The notes below the pieces were generated by a model, which was not told the origin of the DNA, searched no databases, and saw only the letters and a program-made list of their open reading frames with translations. This document shows positions 17,745-25,595 of a DNA stretch of 64,000 bases, piece after piece. The DNA is from Streptomyces griseoviridis. GTDB lineage: Bacteria; Actinomycetota; Actinomycetes; Streptomycetales; Streptomycetaceae. The position numbers and the translations under genes are program-made. Position 1 is the stretch's first letter, and every line of letters starts with the position of its first letter. The DNA lies in the NCBI GenBank assembly GCA_014649155.1, contig BMSM01000003.1, positions 124,001 to 188,000 on the forward strand, read 5' to 3'.

Positions 17745-18401
17745 ATGCCCCGAACGAACGAACAACCCGTCGCGGCCCCCCGCGGCCACGGCCTGCGCCT
17801 GCGCTTCTGGAACCCGGACTCCGCGGCCGACGCCGAAGCCTGGCTCCGGGGTCATCGGGACCCTGGCTTCCGGCGCTGGAACACCCCGCTGAGACCGGTG
17901 ACCGACCTCGACGGCGCCCGCGAGTCCCTGCGCGTCCGCGCACGGCAGCAGGCGGAGGGTGTCTCCCGGTCCTTCCGGATCACGGACGAGGAGACCGGGG
18001 CGACCCTGGGCCACATCGGCCTGGGTGAGATCAACCGGCCCCTGCGGCTGGCCCGCGTCGGCTACTGGGTGCTCCCCGAGGCCCGCGGCCGGGGCGTCGC
18101 CACCCGCGCCCTGCTGCTCGCCGCCGACCACGCCTTCGCGGAGCTGGGCCTGTACCGGCTGGAACTGGCGCACGCCCTCGGCCACGACGCCTCCTGCCGG
18201 GTCGCCGAACGCTGCGGCTTCCGTCTGGAGGGCACCCTGCGCGGTGCGATGTGGGAAGAGGACAGCCGCGACACCTTCCGCGACGCCCACCTGCACGCCC
18301 GCCTGGCGACGGACGGGATGTCCGCGCCGGCGGGGGCCCGCCGGGGAGGCCGTCACGGAAAGTGGGACGCCAGCCGCAGCACGGCCTGGCCGCAGGGGTG
18401 A
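17745..18401 (+). CDS. GNAT-family N-acetyltransferase (RimJ/RimL type)
   Basis: 218 residues with the acetyl-CoA-binding pattern ARVGYWVLPEARGRGVATRALLLAADHAF (Q/RxxGxG/A loop) and the C-terminal motif SCRVAERCGFRLEGTLRGA. This is the ribosomal-protein-alanine or aminoglycoside-like branch; the substrate is not evident. The ATG at 17745 was chosen over an in-frame one at 17679 because the intervening residues are encoded by two copies of a direct repeat (ATGACCGCGTGGCG-like at ~17680 and 17709) and GGAA lies before the later start. The low-complexity C-terminal tail extends towards the decayed region downstream. Confidence 0.85.
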   Translation: MPRTNEQPVAAPRGHGLRLRFWNPDSAADAEAWLRGHRDPGFRRWNTPLRPVTDLDGARESLRVRARQQAEGVSRSFRITDEETGATLGHIGLGEINRPLRLARVGYWVLPEARGRGVATRALLLAADHAFAELGLYRLELAHALGHDASCRVAERCGFRLEGTLRGAMWEEDSRDTFRDAHLHARLATDGMSAPAGARRGGRHGKWDASRSTAWPQG

Positions 18402-18435
18402 GAGACGTTCGCGGGTGGCCCCTGGAAGAACCTCC

Positions 18436-19109
18436 TCAGGCTTCGCCGCGCAGCAGACTCATGCCGCAGGCGATCAGCCGGGCGACGGCGAGAGGCCGGC
18501 ACAGGGTGCCCGCCGTTTCCGGCGGGAGGGACCCGTACGACTCCGAGCCGAGGCGAGGGCAGTCCACGGCGTCCAGGCGCGGTACCCCGAGGCAGGTGCC
18601 TTTCCCGAGGCGGACGACCTCTCCGCAGCGCCGGTCCGCCACCGCGTCCCGCCATGTTCGCGGCACGCTCGCCGGTACGAGGGCGTAGTAGGGCCTGTCG
18701 TTCGGATCAGGACGCAGGACATCGGCGGGACTTGTCCATGCCGGTGAGCGGGGTCTGGTGCGTGCAGCTGCAAGGCGGAGGAGGGCGGCAACGCGGAGCG
18801 TTGACAACCGACGACAACGCCGCAGATGCGCGTGCCAGACCCCGCGTCTGCGGCGTGATCCGAACGACAGGCCCTAGCGGGGGCCACGGACGTCACAGAC
18901 GACCGGGCCACCGCCGAACGCCTCGGTGAGGGCGGTGTCGACGCCGTGCGGATCGGTGCTCGCGGTGGCGGCCTGGACGAGACGTCCGGGAACGCGGGCG
19001 GCGGAGACCAGCCGCTCAGGGGCAGCACGGTTACGCCGTGCTCCCGCCGTTCCGCCCGTGCGAGGCCGGGTGACGGGTGCGCGGACAACAGCCACTGCTC
19101 GGGGCTCGG
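18436..19109 (-). pseudogene. Decayed copy of the 215-residue cassette protein (57070-57717)
   Basis: Translated pieces match the intact protein at 57070-57717 along its length. EQWLLSAHPSPGLARAERREHG corresponds to residues ~37-58, VPGRLVQAATASTDP to the middle, and YYALVPASVPRTWRDAV and CRPLAVARLI to the C-terminal third. Three lesions are visible. The first ~32 residues are missing. One base is lost after the LPLSG codons, shifting the frame. A 184-bp MITE is inserted between the codons for GPR and YYALV. Removing the MITE and one TA restores the frame at that point exactly. The gene is therefore dead. It lies head-to-head with a regulator fragment on the other strand. Confidence 0.85.
18691..18874. 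mobile_element. 184-bp MITE with 19-bp perfect terminal inverted repeats, IS630/Tc1-mariner type
   Basis: The ends are GGGCCTGTCGTTCGGATCA (18691-18709) and its exact reverse complement (18856-18874). Both sides are flanked by TA (18689-18690 and 18875-18876), the target duplication typical of IS630/Tc1-mariner transposition. The 146-bp interior has no reading frame for a transposase, so the element is non-autonomous. It interrupts the pseudogene on the minus strand; excision with one TA rejoins the codons for GPR-YYALV. Confidence 0.85.
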
Positions 19110-19375
19110 CCACTGGGGCCCTCGCCGTGGCAGACGCCCTCCACGTGGTGGACGGTGACGGTGAGCCGCCCGCGCCGGCCACCCTGCGGAACCGGCTCGT
19201 GTACTGCTGCACGGCGTTCCAGGCGTGCCACTCCGGCACATCGGCCCGGGAACTGCCCGTCCTCGTCGTGGGCGCGGAGCGGGCCGCGCACGCGGCGCCC
19301 GTCGGTGGCGGGCGGCCAACCGCCGCGACGGCCGGCCACGAGGCACTGGCCGGTCTGTCCCGCGCGTACCCGTCG
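19106..19375 (+). pseudogene. Fragment of an XRE/TPR regulator (copy of 55749-56963)
   Basis: About 90 codons align without a break to residues ~93-180 of the intact regulator: VADALHVVDGDGEPP against VIDALYARTGDGDPP, YCCTAFQACH against YCCRAFQACH, and AAHAAPV in both. The N-terminal HTH and the whole C-terminal half are absent. The left edge abuts the pseudogene on the other strand, so one deletion removed both N-termini and the divergent promoter. The right edge joins the flavoprotein fragment in another frame. Confidence 0.85.
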
Positions 19376-19563
19376 TGGCGACGCCGTACCTCAACCGGGC
19401 GCAGGGCGCGCGGCCCGCGGTCGGCCGGTCGATCGCCGCCCTGCGGGATCAGGGTGTCCTGGTCCTCGACGGCGCGGACGGGACCCGGGCGCACCCTCCT
19501 CAGCAGGGGGACCCGAAGGCGTATCCCTGGGCGAAGGCACTGGCCGGCGTGCGGCGCCGGGCC
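19366..19563 (+). pseudogene. C-terminal fragment of a flavoprotein (copy of 55213-55752)
   Basis: About 66 codons match the end of the intact flavoprotein: VPVVATPYLNRAQGARPAV and SIAALRDQGVLVLDG, then AYPWAKALAGVRR. The flavin-binding N-terminal two thirds are gone and no stop codon remains at the original place. Orientation relative to the two other fragments equals that of the intact cassette, but the block as a whole is inverted. Confidence 0.85.
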
Positions 19564-19617
19564 GGCCTCGGAGGTCCGGCCGGGCGGAACCACGGTCCCC
19601 GGCAGGTCGACGGCCCC

Positions 19618-20289
19618 TCACGGCCACAGCAACCCCCGCTCCCACCCCCCGTCCTCCCCCGTCCGCCGGTAGGTGAGGCGGACGTGGCGGCGGCGGGGGT
19701 GGCCCTGGAAGAACTCGGCCTCGTGGGGGAGGAGGCGGTAGAGGGTCCAGGTGGGGGCCGGGGTGTCCGGGGCGCGCCGGGCCTGCGCCCAGGCTGTTGC
19801 GGAGGCGTCGGCGAGGGTCGTCAGGGAGGGCAGGGGCTCGCTCTGGCGGCCGGTGAGCGCGGCGGCCAGGGCGCCGGTGGAGCGGGCGTGCAGGTCGGCC
19901 TGGGCCTCGGCGGGCGGCGCCGTGGTGACCGGCCCGCGGACGCGGACCTGGCGGCCGAGGCGCGGCCAGTAGAAGACGAGGGCGGCGTACGGGCGGGCGG
20001 CGAGCTGGGTGCCCTTGCGGCTGCCGGAGTGCGTGGCGAAGGACCAGCCGTCGGCGTCCGCGCCGTGCAGCATCACGATCCGTGCGTCGGGGGCGCCCGC
20101 CGGGTCCGCCGTCGCGAGGGACATGGTGTGCGGCTCGGGCTCGCCGGCCGCGACCGCCTCCGCGAACCACCGGGTGAAGAGGGGGAGCGGCTCGGCCGGG
20201 GCGGTGGCCGGGTCGAAGGGCGGCAGGTCGGTGACGGCGGGGTCCCAGACCCGCAGCGACCTGAGCAGCGCGTCCAGGTCCGGCTCCAT
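19618..20289 (-). CDS. PdxH-like pyridoxine/pyridoxamine 5'-phosphate oxidase
   Basis: 223 residues, the normal length for PdxH. The FMN-binding core is FATHSGSRKGTQLAARPYAALVFYWPRLGRQVRVRG, close to the classic PNPOx signature, and the dimerisation/C-terminal motif is HVRLTYRR...W-ERGLL. The expected reaction is oxidation of pyridoxamine or pyridoxine 5'-phosphate to pyridoxal 5'-phosphate. The start ATG follows immediately after the TGA of the upstream gene (TGAATG), so the two are translationally coupled. It ends next to the decayed cassette. Confidence 0.85.
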   Translation of the reverse strand: MEPDLDALLRSLRVWDPAVTDLPPFDPATAPAEPLPLFTRWFAEAVAAGEPEPHTMSLATADPAGAPDARIVMLHGADADGWSFATHSGSRKGTQLAARPYAALVFYWPRLGRQVRVRGPVTTAPPAEAQADLHARSTGALAAALTGRQSEPLPSLTTLADASATAWAQARRAPDTPAPTWTLYRLLPHEAEFFQGHPRRRHVRLTYRRTGEDGGWERGLLWP

Positions 20290-20715
20290 TCACACCGTCC
20301 CGAGGTCGGAGGAGACCCAGCGTTCGGGGCGCATCCGGACGATGAGCTGTTCACCGTGGTTCTCCCAGGCGAACGCGACATAGCCGGCGACCTTCTCCGC
20401 GGGCAGGTAGCGCGCCGCCAGCTCGGTCAGCCGCTCCCGGGTGGCGGGGAGCGTTCCGGTGACCGGGCCCTCCACCGAGACGTACCGGATCGTCGGCTCC
20501 ACCCGGTCGACGAGCAGGGAGAAGCGGCCGGCCGCCTCGATCAGCGCGTACTTGCGGGAGGCCGCGCCGGTCATGATCCACACCTCTTCGCCGGGCGCGT
20601 ACTGGTACCAGATGGGCACGGCCAGCGGGGCGCGTCCGGCACCCGCGTCGACGGCCAGGGCGGCGATGTGCGGCTCGGCCAGGAACTGTTCGCGCTCCGC
20701 GTGGGTCAGGGCCAT
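20290..20715 (-). CDS. PNPOx-fold flavin/deazaflavin-binding protein
   Basis: 141 residues forming one split beta-barrel (HIAALAVDAGAGRAPLAVPIWYQYAPGEEVWIMTG; GRFSLLVDRVEPTIRYVSVEGPV). This small class binds FMN, F420 or heme; the sequence alone does not decide which. GGAG lies 8 bases before the ATG. Its stop codon directly precedes the start of the PdxH-like gene, so the two form an operon. The presence of fbiC elsewhere in the window makes F420 a possible cofactor, which is inference. Confidence 0.82.
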   Translation of the reverse strand: MALTHAEREQFLAEPHIAALAVDAGAGRAPLAVPIWYQYAPGEEVWIMTGAASRKYALIEAAGRFSLLVDRVEPTIRYVSVEGPVTGTLPATRERLTELAARYLPAEKVAGYVAFAWENHGEQLIVRMRPERWVSSDLGTV

Positions 20716-20798
20716 GACGTGTCTCCGGTTCTCCGGTCGGCGAGGGGGCGGGGGAAGCGACGGGGCGGCGGCCCACCGTAGTGGACCGCCGCCCGCCT

Positions 20799-20911
20799 GA
20801 CAGGAACAACAGAACAACAGGAACGACAGGGACGACAGAACAACAGGAACGACAGGGACGACAGAACGACAGGGACGACAGGGACGACAGAACGACAGGG
20901 ACGACAGGACG
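20799..20911. repeat. GACAG-type microsatellite
   Basis: A run of about 110 bp made of variants of AACGACAGG and GACGACAGG lies between the PNPOx-fold gene and the TetR gene. The strand is purine-rich and repetitive. It is likely a slippage-prone array; no reading frame or site is recognised. Confidence 0.75.
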
Positions 20912-20926
20912 AGCGACGCGTGCGGC

Positions 20927-21574
20927 CTACTTCGTCGGCTTCTTGCCGGTGATGCCCAGGTGGACCAGGAGCGCCAGGTTCGGCTTGAGGTCGGCCTGCT
21001 TCACGCCCCAGGCGGTGGTGCCCTTCTGGTGCGAGGCGACCGCCGAGAGCATCGCGACCAGGGACGCGGCGATCGCGGCCGGGTGCACGTCCTTGTCGAC
21101 CCTGCCCTTGGACTGCAACTCGGCGACGGAGTCCGCCAGGGAACCGGTCACCGAGTTGAGGATCTTGGAGCGGATCTTGTTGAACCGCTTGTCGCCCTCG
21201 GCGGCACCGAGGTCCACGACGCGCAGGATGGCGTCGTTCTTCCGCCAGAACTCCAGGAAACCGTCGACGAGTTCCTGCGCCGCCTGCCAGCCGGCCCGGC
21301 CCGCCCACGAGCGGTTCTGGACCAGGGCGGTCAACGCGGCGCCCTCGGCGGCCGTTTGCTCGGCGATCTCCAGGACGGCGCCCTCGACGTCCGGGAAGTA
21401 CTGGTAGAAGGTCGCGGGCGAGGTGCCCGCCCGGCGGGCGACATCGATGACCTTGACGTCGCGGTACGGGGAGGAGCTGAGCATCTCGCTGAGGCAGTCG
21501 AGCAGCTTCTGCCGGGTCGCCTGCCCTCGCCGGCCGGCCACCCGCCCGTCGACGGTACGCACTTGTCCTGTCAT
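20927..21574 (-). CDS. TetR-family transcriptional regulator
   Basis: 215 residues. The N-terminal HTH (TRQKLLDCLSEMLSSSPYRDVKVIDVARRAGTSPATFYQYFPD) is typical of TetR, and the helical C-terminal domain would bind a ligand. It is divergent from the VOC-family gene with a 123-bp gap, so the two may share a control region. No palindromic operator was seen by eye. The ligand is unknown. Confidence 0.88.
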   Translation of the reverse strand: MTGQVRTVDGRVAGRRGQATRQKLLDCLSEMLSSSPYRDVKVIDVARRAGTSPATFYQYFPDVEGAVLEIAEQTAAEGAALTALVQNRSWAGRAGWQAAQELVDGFLEFWRKNDAILRVVDLGAAEGDKRFNKIRSKILNSVTGSLADSVAELQSKGRVDKDVHPAAIAASLVAMLSAVASHQKGTTAWGVKQADLKPNLALLVHLGITGKKPTK

Positions 21575-21697
21575 GCCCGTCAGCTTACCGAGGGGTGATC
21601 AGGGCGCGATTCGGCCGACTGCAAATGGGGTGCGGGGACGCCCGGAGGCTGGTGTCCCTGGTCTGCGCGGTGCGCGCGACGCGGTTACGTTGGCGGC

Positions 21698-22447
21698 ATG
21701 GCCGAAAACAGGGCATCCGCGTCCGGCGGGGAGCACGCCGGGGAGTACACCGAGGGCACCCCTTGCTGGGTCGACGCCCAGCTGCCCGACGTGGCGGCCG
21801 GCAAGCGTTTCTACGGCGGGCTGTTCGGGTGGGAGTTCGAGGACGGGCGGGATGGCCGCCCCGTCCGGGCCCGGCTGGGCGGCGCGCCCGTCGCCGGGCT
21901 GGCCCGCAAGACGGACGGCCGGATGCCCACCGTGTGGACGGTGTACTTCGCCACCGCCGACGCCACCGCCCTGGCCCGGCGGATCGAGGCGGACGGCGGC
22001 CGGCTCATCACCCCGCCCCACCCGGACGGCGCCCTCGGCACCACCGCCCTGGCCGCCGACCCGCAGGGCGCCGTCTTCGCGCTCTGGCAGCGCGGCAGCC
22101 ACGCCGGCTTCGGCAGGCGGCACGAGCCGGGCACCTTCACCTGGGCCGAGCTGTACACCCGGGACACCGAGGCCGCCGACCTCTTCTACGGCGGTCTCTT
22201 CCACGACGCCCTCTTCGGACCCGGCGCCGAACCCGACTTCGGCCGGGCCCCGCTGACCGGCGTCTTCCCCGCCGAGATGCCGCCGCACTTCCTCGTCCAC
22301 TTCCTCGTCGGCGACTGCGAGGCGGCCCTGGGGCAGGTGGTCCGGCTCGGCGGCCGGGTCCAGGTTCCGCCCTTCGAGACGTCCTACGGCGGGGTCGCGG
22401 TGGTCACCGACGACCAGGGAGCCTCGTTCGCGCTGCTGCAACGCTGA
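21698..22447 (+). CDS. VOC-family protein with two glyoxalase-like domains
   Basis: 249 residues made of two tandem VOC modules. The first starts at GTPCWVDAQLPDVAAGKRFYGGLFGWEFEDG, the second at GTFTWAELYTRDTEAADLFYGGLF. This matches the actinobacterial CFP30B/27-kDa-antigen type, often annotated as hydroxylase or glyoxalase. The metal-ligand residues of true glyoxalase I cannot be confirmed, so catalysis is uncertain. No ribosome site is seen; TACGTT ends 7 bases before the ATG, compatible with a leaderless transcript. Confidence 0.82.
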   Translation: MAENRASASGGEHAGEYTEGTPCWVDAQLPDVAAGKRFYGGLFGWEFEDGRDGRPVRARLGGAPVAGLARKTDGRMPTVWTVYFATADATALARRIEADGGRLITPPHPDGALGTTALAADPQGAVFALWQRGSHAGFGRRHEPGTFTWAELYTRDTEAADLFYGGLFHDALFGPGAEPDFGRAPLTGVFPAEMPPHFLVHFLVGDCEAALGQVVRLGGRVQVPPFETSYGGVAVVTDDQGASFALLQR

Positions 22448-22629
22448 ACCGGCCGTGTCATTTGCCCGGGAATGCCGTGAGACTCCCCGATTGGCCGCGG
22501 GTTCGCCACCGAGGCTTCGGACAGGAACAATCGGGGTGCGTGCCGCCGCGGCGGTGTGGTGGTGAGACGCTGCACACCGGTCGCGTACATATGTGGGTGG
22601 CGCGGCTCGTACGGGGAGGTGGCAGGCAA

Positions 22630-25011
22630 GTGGTGGATCAGCTGACGCAGCACGATCCGCGGCGGATCGGGCCGTTCGAGGTGCTGGGGCGGCTCGGCGC
22701 CGGCGGCATGGGGCTGGTCTATCTGGCGCGCTCGGCGTCGGGGCGGCGCGTGGCGATCAAGACCGTGCGGACGGAACTGGCCGAGGACCAGCTCTTCCGG
22801 GTCCGCTTCACCCGTGAGGTCGAGGCGGCCCGCGCGGTCTCCGGCTTCTACACGGCGGCCGTGGTCGACGCCGACCCGCGCGCGGCCGTGCCGTGGCTGG
22901 CCACCGCGTACGTCCCCGCGCCCTCGCTGGAAGAGATAGTGAACGAGTGCGGGCCGCTGCCGGCCCAGGCGGTGCGCTGGCTGGCGGCGGGCGTCGCCGA
23001 GGCGCTCCAGTCCATCCACGGCGCCGGACTGGTCCACCGCGACCTCAAGCCGTCCAACGTCCTCGTCGTCGAGGACGGCCCCCGGGTGATCGACTTCGGC
23101 ATCGCCTCCGGCGTCTCCAACACCCGGCTGACCATGACCAACGTCGCCGTCGGCACCCCCGCCTACATGTCCCCGGAGCAGGCCAAGGACTCGCGCAGCG
23201 TCACCGGCGCCAGCGATGTCTTCTCCCTCGGCTCCACCCTGGTCTTCGCCGCCACCGGCCACGCCCCCTTCCACGGCGCCAACCCGGTCGAGACGGTCTT
23301 CATGCTGCTGCGCGAGGGTCCCGACCTGGACGGGCTGCCCGAGGAACTGCGCCCGCTCATCGAGTCCTGCATGCAGATGGAGGCGCACGGCCGGCCCAGC
23401 CCCGCCGACCTCCAGGCCCAGCTCGCCCCACACCTGTTCGGCTCCGGCTCCGACGACAGCGGTACGGCGTCGGCGTGGCTGCCCGAGCGGGCGGTGAGCC
23501 TGATCGAGTCCCGCCGGGGCGGCCGTCCCGCGCCCCGGCCCGCGGCCACCGCCGCCCGCCCCGCCCCCGCCGCCCGCGTCCCGGCCCCGGCCGTGCCGCC
23601 CCCGCCCGCGCACGACCCCGTCTTCCCCGCGCCGCCCGCCACCGCCCCGCCGGTGCCCGCAGGCGTCCCCGACCCCGGCCCGGTCCGGCTGGCCGGCGCG
23701 CCGGTGCCCATCGGCCCCGGCCCCCGGGTCGCCGACACCCGCGCCGCCGTGGTGAAGGCACCGCCCGCCGAGGCCGCCCTGTCCGGCTCCTGGACCCGGC
23801 CCCGCCCCGGCGCGGGCGGCGCCGAACCGGTCGCCCCCGCCGCGCCCCCGGCCCCGGCCGCGCCGCCCGACCCGGCGGCCTCCGGCTGGCGGCCCTGGCG
23901 GTTCCGGATGTCCAACGACGTCTGGGGCACCCCCGCCGTCGCCGGCGACCTGGTCTACGTCACCTCCTTCGAGGTGCACGCCCTGGACGTCGGCACCGGC
24001 CGCCGCCGCTTCAAGACCCGGGACGTCGCCTGGTCGATGGCGGTCGCGGACGGCCGGGTGCACGCCTCCGACGGGCCCACCCTGTACGCCCTCGACGCCC
24101 GGGAGGGCGCCGACCTCTGGCGGCTCCAGACGGACGCCTGGGTGTACTCGCTCAGGGCCGAGCGGGGCACCGTCGTCACCGGCACCCGCGGCGGCGGCGT
24201 CCAGGCGTGGGAGGCGGCCACCGGACGGAAGCTGTGGGAGACCACCGGCTGCCAGACCGACTTCGAGTCGCCCGAGGCGGGCCCCGCCCTCCACGACGGC
24301 ACGGTCTACGTCTGGCAGGACGCCCGGCTGCGCGCCCTGGACGCCCGCGGCGGCGACGAGCGCTGGTCGTACCCGGTCGGCGACGCCGCCTCCTGCGGCG
24401 GGGTGCCGGTGCGGGTGGCGCCCGCGCCGGACGGCTGCGTGTACGTCTGCGCCGGGACCCGCGTCCTCGCGCTGGACGTGGCGACCGGCCACGTCCGCTG
24501 GCACTTCGAGGCGCCGGCGGTCTTCCTCTCCCCGCCGGTCTTCGTGCCCGGCCCCGCCGTCACCGGCGGCGGTGTCTACCTGGCCGACTACCTCGGCACG
24601 GTCTACGCCCTGGACGCCGCCGACGGCCGCGACCGCTGGCGGATCGCCACCGAGGCCCGCGCCTCCGTGGAACCCGTCCTGGTCGCCGCGGGCCACGTCC
24701 ACGTCGGCAGCGGCAAGGGGCTCTACACGCTGGACGCCGTCACCGGCACGCCCAAGTGGCGGTTCCAGGCGGGCGGCGACATCGTCGGGGCGCCCGCGGT
24801 GGCCGAGGGCCGCATCCACTTCGGCTCCACCGACCACCTGCTGTACACCCTCAAGGCCGACGACGGCCGGCTGCGCTGGAAGCTGGCGACCGGCGGCGAG
24901 ATCACCGGCACCCCGGTGGTCCGGGACGGCATCGTCTACGCGTGCAGCAAGGACCGGTGCGTGTACGCGCTGGACGCGGAGAAGGGGACGGGCACGGCCC
25001 GGACCAGCTGA
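22630..25011 (+). CDS. afsK: Serine/threonine protein kinase AfsK
   Basis: 793 residues beginning GTG-GTG-GAT (MVDQLTQHDPRRIGPFEV), as in the known AfsK; GGGGAGG lies upstream. Kinase domain about 14-270: glycine loop LGAGGMGLV, catalytic lysine in VAIK (44), HRDLKPSN (136-143), DFG (155-157). A proline/alanine-rich linker follows (~300-420), then beta-propeller PQQ-like repeats to the end (repeated YALDAADGRDRWR-type motifs). In S. coelicolor AfsK is membrane-associated, autophosphorylates, phosphorylates AfsR and also affects polar growth through DivIVA. afsS and afsR follow, supporting the same circuit. Confidence 0.95.
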   Translation: MVDQLTQHDPRRIGPFEVLGRLGAGGMGLVYLARSASGRRVAIKTVRTELAEDQLFRVRFTREVEAARAVSGFYTAAVVDADPRAAVPWLATAYVPAPSLEEIVNECGPLPAQAVRWLAAGVAEALQSIHGAGLVHRDLKPSNVLVVEDGPRVIDFGIASGVSNTRLTMTNVAVGTPAYMSPEQAKDSRSVTGASDVFSLGSTLVFAATGHAPFHGANPVETVFMLLREGPDLDGLPEELRPLIESCMQMEAHGRPSPADLQAQLAPHLFGSGSDDSGTASAWLPERAVSLIESRRGGRPAPRPAATAARPAPAARVPAPAVPPPPAHDPVFPAPPATAPPVPAGVPDPGPVRLAGAPVPIGPGPRVADTRAAVVKAPPAEAALSGSWTRPRPGAGGAEPVAPAAPPAPAAPPDPAASGWRPWRFRMSNDVWGTPAVAGDLVYVTSFEVHALDVGTGRRRFKTRDVAWSMAVADGRVHASDGPTLYALDAREGADLWRLQTDAWVYSLRAERGTVVTGTRGGGVQAWEAATGRKLWETTGCQTDFESPEAGPALHDGTVYVWQDARLRALDARGGDERWSYPVGDAASCGGVPVRVAPAPDGCVYVCAGTRVLALDVATGHVRWHFEAPAVFLSPPVFVPGPAVTGGGVYLADYLGTVYALDAADGRDRWRIATEARASVEPVLVAAGHVHVGSGKGLYTLDAVTGTPKWRFQAGGDIVGAPAVAEGRIHFGSTDHLLYTLKADDGRLRWKLATGGEITGTPVVRDGIVYACSKDRCVYALDAEKGTGTARTS

Positions 25012-25213
25012 CCGGGCGGCCCGGCGGGTCCGGACCGTGTACCCGGGTCCTGCCGGGACGTACGACGGCCGCGGCGGCTCCCCCTCGGTGCCGCCGCGGC
25101 CGGTTCCCCGCGCGGTGCCGCAGCCGTGCGCGGTGCGGTGCCGCTGTCGTGCGGTGCGGTGCTGTACTGCCGTACTGCGGTGTTGCCGCTGTACCGCGGT
25201 GTGGTGCGGGTCG

Positions 25214-25399
25214 TCAGACCTGCTCGCCGGTCACGTGGTTGTCGAGCGGCTTCGCCGTCCCGTCGGCCGCCTTGGCGGCCGGCGCGGCGGTCAGCCCGTC
25301 CGTGACGTGGTTGTCGAGCGTGGTGACGGCCGTGTCGTCGACATCCGTGACGTGGTTGTCGAGCGGCTTGACCACCGGGTCCTGCTGGGCGTCCGCCAT
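25214..25399 (-). CDS. afsS: AfsS, small pleiotropic activator of secondary metabolism
   Basis: 61 residues with AGGAG before the ATG. It consists of three imperfect copies of the AfsS repeat: PLDNHVTD, TLDNHVTD and PLDNHVTG. The corresponding DNA shows GTGACGTGGTTGTCGAG-like repeats. In S. coelicolor AfsS is the target of AfsR and raises antibiotic production; its molecular action is not settled. It lies between the convergent afsK and upstream afsR, and its promoter carries an AfsR-type direct repeat (25561-25582). Confidence 0.93.
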   Translation of the reverse strand: MADAQQDPVVKPLDNHVTDVDDTAVTTLDNHVTDGLTAAPAAKAADGTAKPLDNHVTGEQV

Positions 25400-25560
25400 G
25401 ACCTGAACTCCTGTGTGTCGATGGTGAAAGCCCGTCCGGCGGCTCCCCCGAGAGGCCGCCGGACGGGCGTGTCAGGGTCGTACACCCTAGCGGCGGTGAT
25501 CACCGCTGATCCGTCTGCCCCCCGACGCGACGGACCGACAGACCGAGGGTGACGCGTGGC

Positions 25561-25582
25561 GATAAACGAACGATGAACGAAC
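25561..25582 (-). promoter_or_regulatory. AfsR-type operator: two 11-bp direct repeats before afsS
   Basis: Read on the minus strand the repeats are GTTCGTTCATC and GTTCGTTTATC, directly abutting, with one mismatch. About 8 bases further downstream is TCACCCT, a possible -10 element. Two 11-bp direct repeats placed just before the -10 box are the known AfsR binding arrangement at afsS in S. coelicolor. The site starts 13 bp after the afsR stop codon and 161 bp upstream of the afsS ATG. Confidence 0.7.
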
Positions 25583-25595
25583 GCCGCCCCACCGC

